A stretch of DNA of 6,660 nt from an uncultured Collinsella sp. (GCA_934630385.1 CAKTWE010000088.1:1-6660), one strand, 5' to 3'; positions 1-6,655 are shown, counted from the stretch's first letter. Made by a program: numbers and translations. The notes: generated by a model from the letters alone, not told the origin.

Positions 1-914
1 TCGTTAAACTGGTCGAGCATGGCGCGAACCACGTCATCGGCACTCGGGTCCTTACCCAGCGAATAGGTCTTGGGGAACAGGAAACCCTCGAGCGAATCGT
101 TCGCGGCGTCTTTAAGGAAAGCGTAATCATTCACATAATTGCTCGCCTTGGCCCGGTTAAGGAAGTCTTCCTTAGAAATGCTGTCGTATGCCTTGGCCAC
201 GCGGTCGGCGACCTGATCGACCGTCAGGCCCTCAGGGATAGTCAGCGCATCGGAGCCGGCGTTGGGGCCTTCCATAAGCTGCTGGACGACCTTAGTCGCA
301 TCCATGAGCGTGGTAAACGAATACTTACCCGGCTTGAGCGACATATCGGCGTTGAGCTTTTTGACCGCAGCGTAGTAATCCTTGGGATTCTCGACGACAT
401 GGTTCTCGGAGAGGATCGAAGCGATGGTGTCGCCCGAAGCGCCTTCGGGAATCGTGATAGTAACTTGCTGACCAGCTTCAACGTTCGCGTCCCCACCGGT
501 GATGAAGCCCTTGACGGCCGGTACAACAAAGAAGACGATCGCGGCCAGCGCCAGCACGGCGACGACGCCACCGATAATCATAGGCACCGGAGAGCTTTTC
601 TTTTGGGCGCTGCGGCGAGCATGGGAGTTGTAGCTTGAGCGCGTTGCCGGAGCCACGCGGTGTGTGCCGTGAACCCGGTGAGAATGACTATGAGATTGAG
701 GGGTCTGTGCGCGCTGAGCAGGCGCTTGCTGTTTAAAACGCGTACCGCCAGTGGGTTGCGCCGTGCGAGCAGAAGGCTGCTGAGGCACACGGGCAGATGA
801 TTGCTGGGTCGAACGAGCAACAGGCTGTTGGGCCGCACGCTGCGCCGGCTGCGCAGGGCGCGGCACAGGCTGTCGTGTACGATTCGGCTGGCGCGGATCG
901 GAAGCGCTAGGCAT
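1..914 (-). CDS. mltG: Endolytic murein transglycosylase MltG (YceG-like), 3' end beyond the window
   Basis: I translated this from the minus strand. The frame is open from ATG at 914 to the window edge, giving 304 codons and a partial one, with no stop. Residues 1-110 are a Gln/Pro/Arg/Ala-rich, probably disordered cytoplasmic region with a His-rich patch (about 74-86). Residues 111-134 form a single membrane anchor (PMIIGGVVAVLALAAIVFFV). The extracytoplasmic part begins with a LysM-like segment (TITIPEGASGDTIASIL, about 152-168). It continues into the YceG core with LTIPEGLTVDQVADRV (225-240) and the family signature LEGFLFPKTY (275-284), whose Glu276 corresponds to the catalytic glutamate. 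MltG cleaves nascent glycan strands at the membrane and is thought to set their length. The start is supported by a GAGGAGG Shine-Dalgarno six bases upstream. The start overlaps the ruvX stop by eight bases. The C-terminal part of the catalytic domain is not visible. Confidence 0.93.
   Translation of the reverse strand, partial: MPSASDPRQPNRTRQPVPRPAQPAQRAAQQPVARSTQQSSARVPQQPSARTAQPTGGTRFKQQAPAQRAQTPQSHSHSHRVHGTHRVAPATRSSYNSHARRSAQKKSSPVPMIIGGVVAVLALAAIVFFVVPAVKGFITGGDANVEAGQQVTITIPEGASGDTIASILSENHVVENPKDYYAAVKKLNADMSLKPGKYSFTTLMDATKVVQQLMEGPNAGSDALTIPEGLTVDQVADRVAKAYDSISKEDFLNRAKASNYVNDYAFLKDAANDSLEGFLFPKTYSLGKDPSADDVVRAMLDQFN
759..830 (-). repeat. Three imperfect 24-bp tandem repeats encoding an octapeptide in the MltG N-terminus
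   Basis: Residues 29-52 of MltG read as three consecutive octapeptides: QQPVARST, QQSSARVP and QQPSARTA. A degenerate fourth unit (QPTGGTRF) follows. The shared pattern is QQ-x-x-A-R-x-x. The codons differ between units (CAA/CAG, GCT/GCC, CGT/CGC), so the repeat is conserved better as protein than as DNA. It lies in the low-complexity cytoplasmic region before the membrane helix. A role as a flexible or basic binding tail is inference. Confidence 0.6.
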
Positions 915-1335
915 GAGGAACCTCCTCGTTTTTACGATCAAGCCAGGTCTGCAAGAACAGGCTGGCGGCGATCATGTCAATCTTGCCCCTCATCTGCTTT
1001 TCGTTAAGGCCCTGCTCACGCAGAATGCGCTTGGCCTCTTGCGAGGACAGGCGCTCGTCCTCAAACTCCAGCGGAAGATCGAGTTCGTCGGCGATCTTTT
1101 GCGCCACGGCGGCAACGCGCTCGGCCTGGGGGCCGGGCTCGCCGGCCATGGTCAAGGGACGTCCGCTTACCACGATGTCGGGCTCATAGTCCTCGACCAG
1201 GTAACGGAACGTCTTGGCCATACCGGTGACCTCGGCAGCCGGGAGCACCTTGACGGGCATCGCCATCTTGCCGTCACGGCTCGAGACGGCGATGCCGATT
1301 CTGGTCTCCCCTATGTCCAGCGCAAGCGCGACCAC
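907..1335 (-). CDS. ruvX: RuvX/YqgF family nuclease (putative pre-16S rRNA nuclease / Holliday junction resolvase)
   Basis: This is a 142-residue protein of normal family length with an RNase H-like fold. The expected motifs are present in order: LALDIGETRIGIAVS (4-18, with Asp7), VVSGRPLTMAGEPGPQAERV (55-74), EDERLSS (92-98, with Glu94) and KIDMIAASLFLQTWLD (118-133, with Asp120). Asp7, Glu94 and Asp120 are the candidate acidic active-site residues. The family has been assigned both Holliday-junction resolution and maturation of the 16S rRNA 5' or 3' end; the sequence cannot choose between these. Translation starts at GTG (1335), 17 bp after the alaS stop. The SD there is poor, so expression may depend on reinitiation from alaS. 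No other start keeps the first catalytic Asp in a sensible position. The gene ends inside the start of mltG. Confidence 0.95.
   Translation of the reverse strand: MVALALDIGETRIGIAVSSRDGKMAMPVKVLPAAEVTGMAKTFRYLVEDYEPDIVVSGRPLTMAGEPGPQAERVAAVAQKIADELDLPLEFEDERLSSQEAKRILREQGLNEKQMRGKIDMIAASLFLQTWLDRKNEEVPHA
915..927 (-). promoter_or_regulatory. Shine-Dalgarno of mltG inside ruvX, within a small inverted repeat
   Basis: On the minus strand the last ruvX codons contain GAGGAGG, followed by TTCCTC and then the mltG ATG. The six-base spacing and strong anti-SD match fix the mltG start. GAGGA and TCCTC are perfect complements around a 3-base loop, so the SD could be held in a mini-hairpin. Ribosomes finishing ruvX would pass through it, which fits translational coupling. 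The coupling is inferred. Confidence 0.65.
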
Positions 1336-1352
1336 AGCGACTACCCAGGCTC

Positions 1353-4010
1353 TTAGGCGCCGAGCGCGGTCTTGGCGGCCGCGAGGGCATCGGCGATACC
1401 GGCGGCGTTCTTGCCACCGGCCTGGGCCATGTTGGGACGGCCGCCACCGCGACCGTCGACCAGGCCCGCGATCTGCTTGATCACGTTGCCGGCGTGGAAA
1501 CCGGCCTTGACGGCGTCATCGGAGCCGGCGGCGAGCAGGGCCGGGGTGCCCTTCTCGGTCACGCTGGCTACAACGCAGGCGACAGGGCCGGCGACCTTCT
1601 GGTGCACGGTATCCCAGACGTTGCGCAGGTCGGCGGCTTCAAGGCCCTGAAGTTCAGCGACGACGAGCTTGTATCCGCCGACCTCGACAGCACTGTCGAT
1701 GGCGCTGGAAATGGCATCGGAGGAGCCACCGGTCAGTGCCTTCTTGAGCTTATTGGACGTCTCGCGCAGCTCGGCCTGCAGGCTCTCCACGCGGGCGGGA
1801 ACCTCATCCACGCGGCACTTGAGCGCAGCGGCAGCGGCGTCAACGAGCGCCAGGCGGTCGGCCATGTAATCGAGAGCGCCCTTGGAGGTCACAGCCTCGA
1901 TACGGCGGACGTTGGAGCCCGTAGAGGACTCGGAAATGATCTTGAACAGGCCAATCTCGGCAGTGTTGGCGGCATGAGTACCACCGCAGAGCTCACGGGA
2001 GAACGGCTGGTCCTCGGCGCCCACGGAGACGACACGGACGACGTCACCGTACTTCTCGCCAAACAGGGCAACAGCACCGGCGGCCTTGGCCTCGTCGATG
2101 CCCATGGCGCGGGTCACGACCGGCTTGGAAGCGAAGATCTGCTGGTTGACCAGATCCTCGACAGCCTTGAGCTGATCGGAGGACAGGGCCTCAAAGTGCG
2201 TGAAGTCAAAGCGCAGGTGCTCGGGCGTCACCAGCGAGCCGGCCTGGGAGACATGCTCGCCCAGGACCTGCTTAAGCGCGGCGTCGAGCAGGTGCGTGGC
2301 GGTGTGGTTGCGACGCAGGAAGCCACGACGCTCGGCGTCGAGCGCGGCGGTCACGGTAGCACCGACGGTCAGCGTACCCTCGGCGACGTGGGCGACGTGA
2401 GCATACAGGCCGTTGTGGTTCTTAGTATCGGAAACGGTCAGTGCAACGCCATCGGCGGAAAGCTCACCGGCGTCACCCTGCTGGCCGCCCATCTCGGCAT
2501 AGAACGGCGTGCGGTCGAGCACAACCTCGACATCCTCGCCCGCGGCAGCGGACTCGACGGACTCACCGTTGCGCACGATGGCGACAACCTTGGCGCCCTC
2601 GATCACATCGTTGTCATAGCCGTCGAACTCGGTCGCAGCGACCTTGTCAGAAAGCTCGACCCACACGTCATTGAAGCTGCCCCAGGCGTCGCCCTTGGCG
2701 TTGGCACGAGCGCGGGCCTTCTGGTCCTCCATGCAGGTGGTAAAGCCGTCCATGTCGACATCGTGGCCAGCGGTGCCGGCGATCTCGACGGTCAGGTCGA
2801 TGGGGAAACCAAAGGTGTCGTGCAGCTTAAAGGCAACATCGCCCGGAAGTACAGCACCCTCGGCAAGCGCTGCCAAAGCCTCATCCAGATAGACGCGGCC
2901 GTTGTCGAGCGTCGCGGAGAAGCGCTCCTCCTCGGAGGCGACAATGCCCTTGACGAGGGCGACGTTCTTGAGCAGCTCGGGGTAGGCCTCGCCCATCTGA
3001 GCGTTGACCTCGTCGATGAACTTGGTCAGGAAGGCACCTTCGATGCCCAGCAGGCGACCGTGGAACACGGCGCGGCGGAGCAGACGACGAAGGACGTACT
3101 CGCGGCCCTCGTTACCGGGCAGGATGCCGTCAGAGATCATAAAGTCGACGGCACGGGAGTGGTCGGCGATGATGCGAAGAGAACGGCTGGCACCGGAGTA
3201 ATCGTCAGCGTCATAGGTCTTGCCGCTGATCTTCTCGCCCAGCTTGATGAGGTGCTGCATCAGATCGCCGTCGTAGTTAGCGGTCTTGTGCTGCATGATA
3301 GCGGCCATGCGCTCCAGACCCATGCCCGTATCGAGGTTGCGGTGCGGCAGCTCCGGCATGGAGCCGTCCTCCTGACGGTCGTACTGGGTAAACACGAGGT
3401 TCCAGAACTCCAGGAAGCGGTCGCAGTCGCAGCCGGGCTTGCAGTCGGGGCTGCCGCAACCGACCTCCTCGCCCATGTCAAAGTAGATCTCGGAGCACGG
3501 ACCGCAGGGGCCGGTGGGGCCAGCGGCCCAGAAGTTGTCGTCCTCGCCCAGGCGGGAGATGTGGTCCTCGGCAACGCCCAGAGAGCGCCACACGTCGTGG
3601 GTCTCGTCGTCCTCGGTAAAGACGGTAAAGTACAGGCGATCGAGCGGCAGCTTGAACTCCTTGGTGATGAGCTCAAAGGCCCAAGCGCAGGCCTGCTGCT
3701 TGGAGACACCGCCAAAGGAGAAGTCGCCGAGCATCTCGAAGAACGAGAGGTGACGGCCATCCTCGCCGATGCAGTCGATGTCGTTGGTGCGGACGCACTT
3801 CTGGCAGGAGATCGCGCCGATCTCCTTCATAGTCTTCTTGCCCTGGTAGTACTCCTTAAACTGGTTCATGCCGGCATTGGCAAGCAGCAGCGAGGGATCG
3901 TCGGGAACAAGGGACGAAGAAGGATAAAGCTTAAGACCGCGCTCCTCAAAGAAGTTGAGGAACTTGGAGCGAATCTCGGCCGTAGTCATTGACGGGTAGT
4001 CAGCACTCAT
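1353..4010 (-). CDS. alaS: Alanyl-tRNA synthetase
   Basis: This is an 885-residue class II synthetase that charges tRNA-Ala with alanine in the cytoplasm. The catalytic core is in the N-terminal part: ANAGMNQFK (44-52), FFEMLGDFSFG (90-100), GPTGPCGPCSEIYFD (164-178) and the motif-3 region LDTGMGLERM (226-235). A Gram-positive-type cysteine cluster lies at Cys185, 190, 194 and 196. The editing domain carries the zinc-binding HTATH (569-573) and CGGTH (675-679). The C-terminal DHHA1/C-Ala domain has GGGRPNMAQAGG (855-866). All expected domains are intact. I chose ATG at 4010 because GAGGAGA lies eight bases upstream and the protein then begins like other AlaS proteins. The frame is open further to 4100, but that extension crosses the candidate promoter. 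One mild oddity is FSFG followed by GVSKQQ, where DYFK is usual. It leads the alaS-ruvX-mltG operon. Confidence 0.98.
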   Translation of the reverse strand: MSADYPSMTTAEIRSKFLNFFEERGLKLYPSSSLVPDDPSLLLANAGMNQFKEYYQGKKTMKEIGAISCQKCVRTNDIDCIGEDGRHLSFFEMLGDFSFGGVSKQQACAWAFELITKEFKLPLDRLYFTVFTEDDETHDVWRSLGVAEDHISRLGEDDNFWAAGPTGPCGPCSEIYFDMGEEVGCGSPDCKPGCDCDRFLEFWNLVFTQYDRQEDGSMPELPHRNLDTGMGLERMAAIMQHKTANYDGDLMQHLIKLGEKISGKTYDADDYSGASRSLRIIADHSRAVDFMISDGILPGNEGREYVLRRLLRRAVFHGRLLGIEGAFLTKFIDEVNAQMGEAYPELLKNVALVKGIVASEEERFSATLDNGRVYLDEALAALAEGAVLPGDVAFKLHDTFGFPIDLTVEIAGTAGHDVDMDGFTTCMEDQKARARANAKGDAWGSFNDVWVELSDKVAATEFDGYDNDVIEGAKVVAIVRNGESVESAAAGEDVEVVLDRTPFYAEMGGQQGDAGELSADGVALTVSDTKNHNGLYAHVAHVAEGTLTVGATVTAALDAERRGFLRRNHTATHLLDAALKQVLGEHVSQAGSLVTPEHLRFDFTHFEALSSDQLKAVEDLVNQQIFASKPVVTRAMGIDEAKAAGAVALFGEKYGDVVRVVSVGAEDQPFSRELCGGTHAANTAEIGLFKIISESSTGSNVRRIEAVTSKGALDYMADRLALVDAAAAALKCRVDEVPARVESLQAELRETSNKLKKALTGGSSDAISSAIDSAVEVGGYKLVVAELQGLEAADLRNVWDTVHQKVAGPVACVVASVTEKGTPALLAAGSDDAVKAGFHAGNVIKQIAGLVDGRGGGRPNMAQAGGKNAAGIADALAAAKTALGA

Positions 4011-4018
4011 AGAGGGAA

Positions 4019-4041
4019 TCTCCTCGGTTTCACATCGAAAC
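4019..4041 (-). promoter_or_regulatory. alaS Shine-Dalgarno and short 5' UTR hairpin
   Basis: GAGGAGA (4019-4025) is a strong ribosome binding site eight bases before the alaS ATG. Just upstream, GTTTC (minus-strand sense, 4041-4037) and GAAAC (4031-4027) can form a 5-bp stem with a 5-base loop. I found no T-box sequence (AGGGUGGNACCGCG-type) in this leader, so tRNA-responsive control is not supported. Confidence 0.6.
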
Positions 4042-4056
4042 AGTTCAAACGTAACG

Positions 4057-4084
4057 ATATTACCATCCCGCCGCGCCCTTGCAA
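4057..4084 (-). promoter_or_regulatory. Candidate sigma-70-type promoter of alaS with extended -10
   Basis: On the minus strand TTGCAA (4084-4079) is followed after 16 bp by TAATAT (4062-4057), with an upstream TGG that makes an extended -10. Both hexamers match the consensus at four of six positions. Transcription would start near 4050, leaving a leader of about 40 bases before the alaS ATG. The -35 lies directly against the T-run of the preceding terminator, which insulates the operon from upstream transcription. This was predicted by eye. Confidence 0.55.
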
Positions 4085-4112
4085 AAAAGAGGGCCGCCAA
4101 ACAGCGACCCTC
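4083..4112 (-). terminator. Rho-independent terminator on the minus strand
   Basis: In minus-strand RNA, GAGGGUCGC (4112-4104), a 6-base loop (4103-4098) and GCGGCCCUC (4097-4089) form a 9-bp stem with one U-G wobble. Six U residues (4088-4083) follow directly. On the plus strand the wobble becomes a C/A mismatch and no U-run follows, so the terminator faces the minus direction. It would stop transcripts arriving from the sigma factor-permease operon before the alaS promoter. It lies about 340 bases after the permease stop, with the small plus-strand gene in between. Confidence 0.85.
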
Positions 4113-4149
4113 CAGCGAAAGTGCACGTTATTTAGGACTGTGCGATCCT

Positions 4150-4176
4150 TTGAAATAAAAATGGTTTTAGTAAAAT
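4150..4176 (+). promoter_or_regulatory. Weak candidate promoter for the small membrane protein gene
   Basis: TTGAAA (4150-4155) and TAAAAT (4171-4176) lie in an AT-rich stretch upstream of the small plus-strand gene. The spacer is only 15 bp (16 bp if TTTGAA at 4149 is used), which is short. Both hexamers are fair consensus matches. An AT-rich stretch can give such matches by chance, so this is tentative. Confidence 0.35.
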
Positions 4177-4196
4177 ACCGTTTAAGAATCATCCGG

Positions 4197-4202
4197 AAGG
4201 AG
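4197..4202 (+). promoter_or_regulatory. Strong Shine-Dalgarno of the small membrane protein gene
   Basis: AAGGAG sits six bases before ATG 4209. It decides the start in favour of MNTKRF over the GTG at 4140, which would add 23 residues without a hydrophobic or conserved character. It is the main evidence that this short frame is translated. Confidence 0.75.
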
Positions 4203-4208
4203 CTACCG

Positions 4209-4448
4209 ATGAATACCAAACGATTTATCCTGAATGCACTTCTGGTTGTAGCACTTTTAGCGCTCTTGGCCTTCTCCCACTGGTATTCAAACCAACCAGC
4301 ATTTGGCTACGTATTATATGCAGTAACGTCCGGCGATAAGGCTTATTGCCCTCTACGCGCAATTGACGTTCTCTATTTCTATGTAGCTGGCCCCTTATCA
4401 ATCGCTTTACTTGCGTTTCTTGTCATCTATAACATCAAGAAACGCTAA
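4209..4448 (+). CDS. Small two-helix membrane protein of unknown function
   Basis: I do not recognise this 79-residue protein. It starts with a charged MNTKR, followed by a first hydrophobic helix (about 6-24, ILNALLVVALLALLAF). A short polar loop with a single Cys47 follows, then a second helix (about 52-75, ending IALLAFLVIY) and a basic tail NIKKR. Positive charge at both ends predicts both termini in the cytoplasm and a short external loop of about 27 residues. It could also be read as an uncleaved signal anchor plus one helix. The gene is the only one on the plus strand and is about 43% GC by my count, well below its neighbours. This suggests recent acquisition or weak codon selection. 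It has a perfect Shine-Dalgarno and a clean stop six bases before the convergent permease stop. I see no recognisable terminator for it. Confidence 0.72.
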   Translation: MNTKRFILNALLVVALLALLAFSHWYSNQPAFGYVLYAVTSGDKAYCPLRAIDVLYFYVAGPLSIALLAFLVIYNIKKR

Positions 4449-4454
4449 CAGGAC

Positions 4455-5867
4455 CTATTTAGAGTCCGAATCGTCCATGGAGCCGTCGATGCCGGTTTTG
4501 GTGTCGTCGTCCGAATCGGAATCGTCATCCTTGGCGAAGGGGTTCTTGAAGAAACCCGTCGCATCGGGCTGAAGACCCGACAGCTTAATCCAGGGATTCT
4601 CGAGCTCGGGCTTGGGCATAGCCTGGGCCTCGGGCGCGGTCTCGTTGCCGATGAGCTCGGACTCGTAAATGAATGTATCGTCTCCAAGCGCGTCATAGGC
4701 AGCGACCGGGTTGCCCTCGGCATCGCGATACGGCGTGCCCTTAAACACAGCGCCGTCGTATGCCACAAGCTGGCGGCCGGTCTCATTCTCAAAGTAGTAG
4801 ACGAAAATGCCCTTAAGGGCTGCGCACAGCGGAATGGCAATGATCATGCCAATGGGACCCATGAGCGCCGAGCCAATAACGAGCGCCGTGAGGCTCATGA
4901 TGGGATGCACCTGCACCGAGCTCTGCATAACCTTAGGCGAAATCACGTTATCGGTGACGTTTTGCGCGACCATCGTCACGATGAGCGTCCATAACGCCAA
5001 CATGGGGCTGAACATGAAACCGAGCACTGTGGCGATTGCAGCGCTCACCCAGGGGCCGACGACCGGAACCAAATGCATGATACCGGTAAAGATGGCCATA
5101 AGCGCCGCATACGGATGGCCGATGATCATAAAACCGATAAAGGCGAGGAAACCGCCGCAGATGGACGTCACGACCATACCGCGCATGTAGCCGCCCACTG
5201 AGCGCGACAGAATGGCGACCATAAAGCGGTACGAGGTCTCCTTTTCCTGTCCGATAATGGTGCAGATCTCGTGGTGCATGCGAGGGTAGTCGCAGGCCAT
5301 CCAATAGGCAAGCACCAGGCCCAGGAAGATGACGAACAGCTGCGAGGCCGTGTTGGTAATGAGCGGGAATACACCGCGACCGAGCTCGGCAGCGATTTGC
5401 GAGACATACTTCGACGCCACGGTAACCAGCGAAGAAAGATTGTCGTCCAGATACTCCTTGAGCGGCGTGTTGTTGAGCGTCTTGGCGTGTGAGATCATCT
5501 CATTGAGGTCGCCGCCCGCAACGCGAAGCTGCGCGGGCAGACGGCTCAGGACTTCCATAATCTGGCCGAACAGAATCGGCGACAGGATGCAGACGACGCC
5601 GACAAGCACCGCCACAACCACGATGAGCGCGACAAGCGAACCGATGCCACGACCGATGCCGTGATGCTCGAGCCAGTTGGTGATCGGCGACATCACAAAA
5701 GCGATGATGGAACCGACAGCGAGAAACTCGATGACCGGTGCCAGGATGCCCATAAGGTTAAAGATGACAGCGGCGATAACGATGCAACCGACGACGGCCC
5801 AAATACGAAGCGTCAGAATGCGGGCATCGCGCAGCGTGCGGTCGGATTGTTGGGGGTGCTCATTCAT
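4455..5867 (-). CDS. AI-2E family transporter (PF01594-type permease) with acidic C-terminal tail
   Basis: This is a 470-residue polytopic membrane protein. Hydrophobic segments lie at about 21-43, 44-62, 76-99, 168-190, 232-252, 254-275, 276-305 and 324-356, the eight-helix pattern of the AI-2E family. Family hallmarks are visible: HLVPVVGPWVSA (265-276), DNVISPKVM (306-314) with HPIMSLTALVIGSALMGPIG following (321-340), and MIIAIPLCAALKG (341-353). The soluble region at about 100-165 is also typical. Members export or exchange small molecules or ions; the autoinducer-2 role is shown for only a few, so the substrate here is unknown. Family members are usually near 350 residues. This one has about 110 extra residues, ending in a Ser/Asp-rich tract (448-470). 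Its ATG overlaps the sigma factor stop (ATGA), and its own SD is weak, which suggests coupled translation. Confidence 0.9.
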   Translation of the reverse strand: MNEHPQQSDRTLRDARILTLRIWAVVGCIVIAAVIFNLMGILAPVIEFLAVGSIIAFVMSPITNWLEHHGIGRGIGSLVALIVVVAVLVGVVCILSPILFGQIMEVLSRLPAQLRVAGGDLNEMISHAKTLNNTPLKEYLDDNLSSLVTVASKYVSQIAAELGRGVFPLITNTASQLFVIFLGLVLAYWMACDYPRMHHEICTIIGQEKETSYRFMVAILSRSVGGYMRGMVVTSICGGFLAFIGFMIIGHPYAALMAIFTGIMHLVPVVGPWVSAAIATVLGFMFSPMLALWTLIVTMVAQNVTDNVISPKVMQSSVQVHPIMSLTALVIGSALMGPIGMIIAIPLCAALKGIFVYYFENETGRQLVAYDGAVFKGTPYRDAEGNPVAAYDALGDDTFIYESELIGNETAPEAQAMPKPELENPWIKLSGLQPDATGFFKNPFAKDDDSDSDDDTKTGIDGSMDDSDSK

Positions 5868-6655
5868 GAACGAACCATCACTCCGTCGGGGTCAATCTTG
5901 TCTTGAATCTTCTTGAGGGTACGGCGAAGCAGGCGCGAGACCTGCACCTGCGAGATGCCTAGCTTCTTGGCAATCTCAATCTGGGTCATGCCCTTTACAA
6001 AGCGCAGCTCGATGACTTCGCGCTCGCGCGGCGAGAAATCGCGGATGGCTTCCTCGATCACCAGGCGGTCATCGGTAAAGTCGAGCTCGTTGTCATCATC
6101 GGCATAGCGGTCAAGAATCGAAGGCGCATCGTCGGAATCGGATGCACCGGGGGCCTCGATGGGCACCGAGGTGTAGGCCGAGGACGATTCCATGGCTTCG
6201 AGCACCTCGTCGACGGTCACGCCCAGGTACTCGGCGATTTCCTCAACCTTGGGCGAGCGCTGCAACTCGTTGGTGAGCTTGTCAGTGGCCTGGTTGACCT
6301 TGGCAGAAAGCTCCTGAAGACGGCGCGGCACGCGTACGCTCCAACCCTTGTCGCGGAAGTGGCGCTTAATCTCGCCCAGAATGGTGGGCGTGGCAAACGT
6401 GGTGAACTCGAGGCCACGCTCAGGGTCAAAACGATCAATCGCCTTGAGCAGACCCAGATAGCCAACCTGCATCAGGTCGTCGAGCGGCTCACCGCGATTC
6501 TTAAATTTATTGGCAAGAAACCTTACCAGGTTCATATGGGACATGACGAGCTGTTCGCGAGCATCCGGATCACCGGTTTCTTTGTAGCGACGAAACAGCT
6601 CGCGGGTTTTCTCCTTGTCCCAAGCGGTCTTACCGCTCCGGGAACGTTCGGTCAT
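5864..6655 (-). CDS. SigB/SigF/SigG family RNA polymerase sigma factor
   Basis: This 263-residue group 3 sigma-70 factor redirects RNA polymerase to a stress or developmental regulon. Region 2 spans about 33-115, with the core-binding stretch DDLMQVGYLGLLKAIDRFD (59-77), the -10 recognition part FTTFATPTILGEIKRHFRD (84-102) and WSVRVPRRLQEL (105-116). Region 3 is about 117-156 (SPKVEEIAEYLGVTVDEVLEAM). After an acidic linker (170-197), region 4 (207-251) carries the helix-turn-helix MTQIEIAKKLGISQVQVSRL (223-242). Length and domain order are normal. The start is ATG 6655. Only five bases remain upstream; they include TAA, which may be the stop of a preceding gene. Such factors are commonly preceded by an RsbW/SpoIIAB-type anti-sigma kinase, which would lie outside the window. 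The exact subtype (sigB or sigF) cannot be settled here. The 3' end overlaps the permease gene by four bases. Confidence 0.94.
   Translation of the reverse strand: MTERSRSGKTAWDKEKTRELFRRYKETGDPDAREQLVMSHMNLVRFLANKFKNRGEPLDDLMQVGYLGLLKAIDRFDPERGLEFTTFATPTILGEIKRHFRDKGWSVRVPRRLQELSAKVNQATDKLTNELQRSPKVEEIAEYLGVTVDEVLEAMESSSAYTSVPIEAPGASDSDDAPSILDRYADDDNELDFTDDRLVIEEAIRDFSPREREVIELRFVKGMTQIEIAKKLGISQVQVSRLLRRTLKKIQDKIDPDGVMVRS

Noticed and set aside
913..1356. A 147-codon plus-strand frame opposite ruvX.
   Set aside because: The minus strand encodes an intact RuvX with its acidic triad. The plus-strand frame has no family motifs.
1494..3992. An 832-codon open frame on the plus strand, antisense to alaS.
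   Set aside because: It mirrors alaS in a GC-rich genome, where codon bias leaves long antisense frames open. Its product is Gly/Val/Leu/Asp/Ala-rich with no recognisable motif, while alaS on the other strand is complete with all catalytic motifs.
4011..4100. A 30-residue N-terminal extension of AlaS starting at 4100.
   Set aside because: It would cover the candidate promoter and the predicted transcription start, and its sequence does not look like an AlaS N-terminus. ATG 4010 has a good Shine-Dalgarno.
4011..4140. A T-box riboswitch or attenuator in front of alaS, suggested by the terminator upstream of the gene.
   Set aside because: No T-box consensus or specifier stem is visible. A good promoter lies after the terminator, so it more likely ends the upstream transcript.
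4140..4208. Upstream GTG start at 4140 for the small plus-strand gene.
   Set aside because: It adds 23 residues overlapping the candidate promoter, whereas ATG 4209 has AAGGAG at ideal spacing.
4450..4470. A small inverted repeat (GGAC/GTCC) at the convergent gene ends as a possible bidirectional terminator.
   Set aside because: The stem is only 4 bp with a 9-base loop and no U-run in either direction.
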